DNA from: Chlorokybus atmophyticus
Lineage: Eukaryota; Streptophyta; Chlorokybophyceae; Chlorokybales; Chlorokybaceae
Direction: 5' to 3'
DNA: 64,000 nt
Assembly: GCA_009103225.1 (NCBI GenBank)
Contig: RHPI01003422.1
Coordinates: 9,379 to 73,378, forward strand
Every line of letters begins with the position of its first letter. Position 1 is the first letter of the stretch. Positions 63,001 through 64,000 of the stretch are shown one piece after another. Made by a program: the position numbers and the translations under genes. Below the pieces are notes generated by a model. The model had not been told where the DNA came from. It made no database searches and saw nothing but the letters and a program-made list of their open reading frames with translations.

Positions 63001-63004
63001 CAGA

Positions 63005-64000
63005 ATGTCTAACGACTTGCTGGTAAGTGACAGTCATGTCGCTCTGTTGTGTGCCCTGTCCATGCTTGTGTCTGCTTCTTGCCAGTTCTTTTACCTCGCC
63101 TGCTGCCCCCTTGCATTGCATTGTCAAGCAGCTGAGCTGCAGGCTTTTAGCGCCATTGGCCTGACCAGCACAGACCAATAGCAATGTACATGCATTGCAT
63201 GGCATGCATGCATTGACATGATTGACATAAGCAGCTAATGCACGCGAGCACGTTCTGTTACAGGTGTTTCACTTTTAGTCTCTACTACAAGTGCTCTTGT
63301 TTGCTTGCAACGCCCATGCCAACTGGAACGCACGTCATCTATTTACCCCTGCATTGCACATACAGATTTTGCATCAATCTGAAGTGCAACTGCTGTAGTT
63401 TCTTGGCTTGGCAACTTGACACACATGCAAGCAAGCTTACACCCTGTCATCCAGCACCATCGTTCACCACAACCACACATTAAGCTACTCACAAGTTACC
63501 TATGCTATCGCCCTCAGAACACGCTACCACATCACGCTACCCTCTTTGATCCTCATCATCTTTGTGTGTGTGACCATCAACAATGCAGGGCGGTGGCAGC
63601 GGTTATCAGGATGGCATTGGTCGTTTCAAGACGGTTGGCGAAGACGTTGAGGCCGGTCCGGGTGCTGAAGCTGTATCTGGTGTTGGCGCGAGCGGTGACG
63701 CGGCCATGCAGGGTTTCTTCGACGAGGTGTCGGCCATCAAGAACGAGATGGCGAGCATAAGACGACACCTGCACAAGCTGCAGGACGCAAACGAGGAGTC
63801 CAAAGCCGTCACGTCCGCGGCACGAATGAAAGGTGGGGAGTGTTGTGAGGTTAGTTTGTTGGTCTGGGTATGGTTAAAAGTTACAGGTTGGTTGTGTACT
63901 GTTTGACATGCGGGTGTGCTTTCTGTCTGTGTTCTTGTGCATGTGCATGTGCGTACTGATAACAACAACGACAACAACAGAGATAAGGGAGCGTATGGAG
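63005..64000 (+). CDS. Qa-SNARE syntaxin, N-terminal part, truncated by window edge
   Basis: Syntaxins drive vesicle fusion at the plasma membrane. Exon 1 (63005-63022) encodes only MSNDLL and ends at CTG|GTAAGT. Exon 2 (63589-63832) follows TGCAG and reads GGGSGYQDGIGRF, then GFFDEVSAIKNEMASIRRHLHKLQDANEESK, the start of the Habc helical bundle. Exon 3 begins at 63981 with EIRERME and runs off the window. The NDLL-type start matches plant SYP1 plasma-membrane syntaxins. The SNARE motif and membrane anchor must lie beyond the edge. An alternative ATG at 63583 lies in the intron 1 acceptor region and would drop the conserved N-terminus, so I prefer 63005. Confidence 0.9.

Overview
This window is nuclear DNA of a photosynthetic eukaryote, most likely a green alga. 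The genes are split by many short GT-AG introns. One gene is a plastid-type GapA glyceraldehyde-3-phosphate dehydrogenase with a transit peptide. AAACCCTA telo-boxes sit upstream of a ribosomal-protein gene and a nucleolar gene, and one large secreted protein carries Pro/Ser linkers like those of algal cell-wall glycoproteins. Coding exons are GC-rich, intergenic DNA is AT-rich, and introns are full of TG/CA dinucleotide runs. I cannot name the genus.

Layout, left to right. 0-2 kb: an unrecognised spliced gene (+). 2.4-2.8 kb: a 26-bp-period minisatellite whose units carry a TGCCG-NNNN-CGGCA dyad. 3.1-4.0 kb: a pseudogene copy (+) of the end of the gene at 17.8-20.4 kb. 4.8-9.6 kb: an 11-exon hybrid sensor histidine kinase (-). 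10.0-10.4 kb: a MITE-like element. 13.2-15.3 kb: GapA (-). 17.8-20.4 kb: an unrecognised secreted or single-pass membrane protein (-). 22.3-26.7 kb: a Ty3/gypsy LTR retrotransposon with a perfect 5-bp target-site duplication, nearly identical LTRs and a large internal deletion. 28.1-30.3 kb: NOP58 (+). 31.2-33.2 kb: an RsmE-type rRNA methyltransferase (-). 34.1-35.4 kb: a ubiquitin-like/Cys-rich/RING gene (+). 36.1-48.4 kb: a very large gene (-) encoding a bacterial-type multidomain protein related to the N,N-dimethylformamidase beta subunit. 52.7-53.7 kb: a broken, inverted partial copy of that gene's end, followed by a tandemly repeated flank. 54.7-61.2 kb: gene-poor AT-rich DNA. 61.2-62.5 kb: ribosomal protein eS7 (-), divergent from a Qa-SNARE syntaxin (+, from 63.0 kb) that runs off the right edge.

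The genes are independent eukaryotic transcription units, not operons. Functional themes are translation and ribosome biogenesis (eS7, NOP58, RsmE), carbon fixation (GapA), two-component signalling, membrane fusion and ubiquitin ligation. The most unusual content is the 12-kb bacterial-type gene that appears fully domesticated with about 30 introns, the two independent inverted partial gene duplications, the palindromic minisatellite, and the young but defective retrotransposon. Exon structures for GapA, eS7, NOP58, RsmE and the histidine kinase were worked out base by base, and each gives an intact frame. Exon limits of the 36-48 kb gene are approximate.
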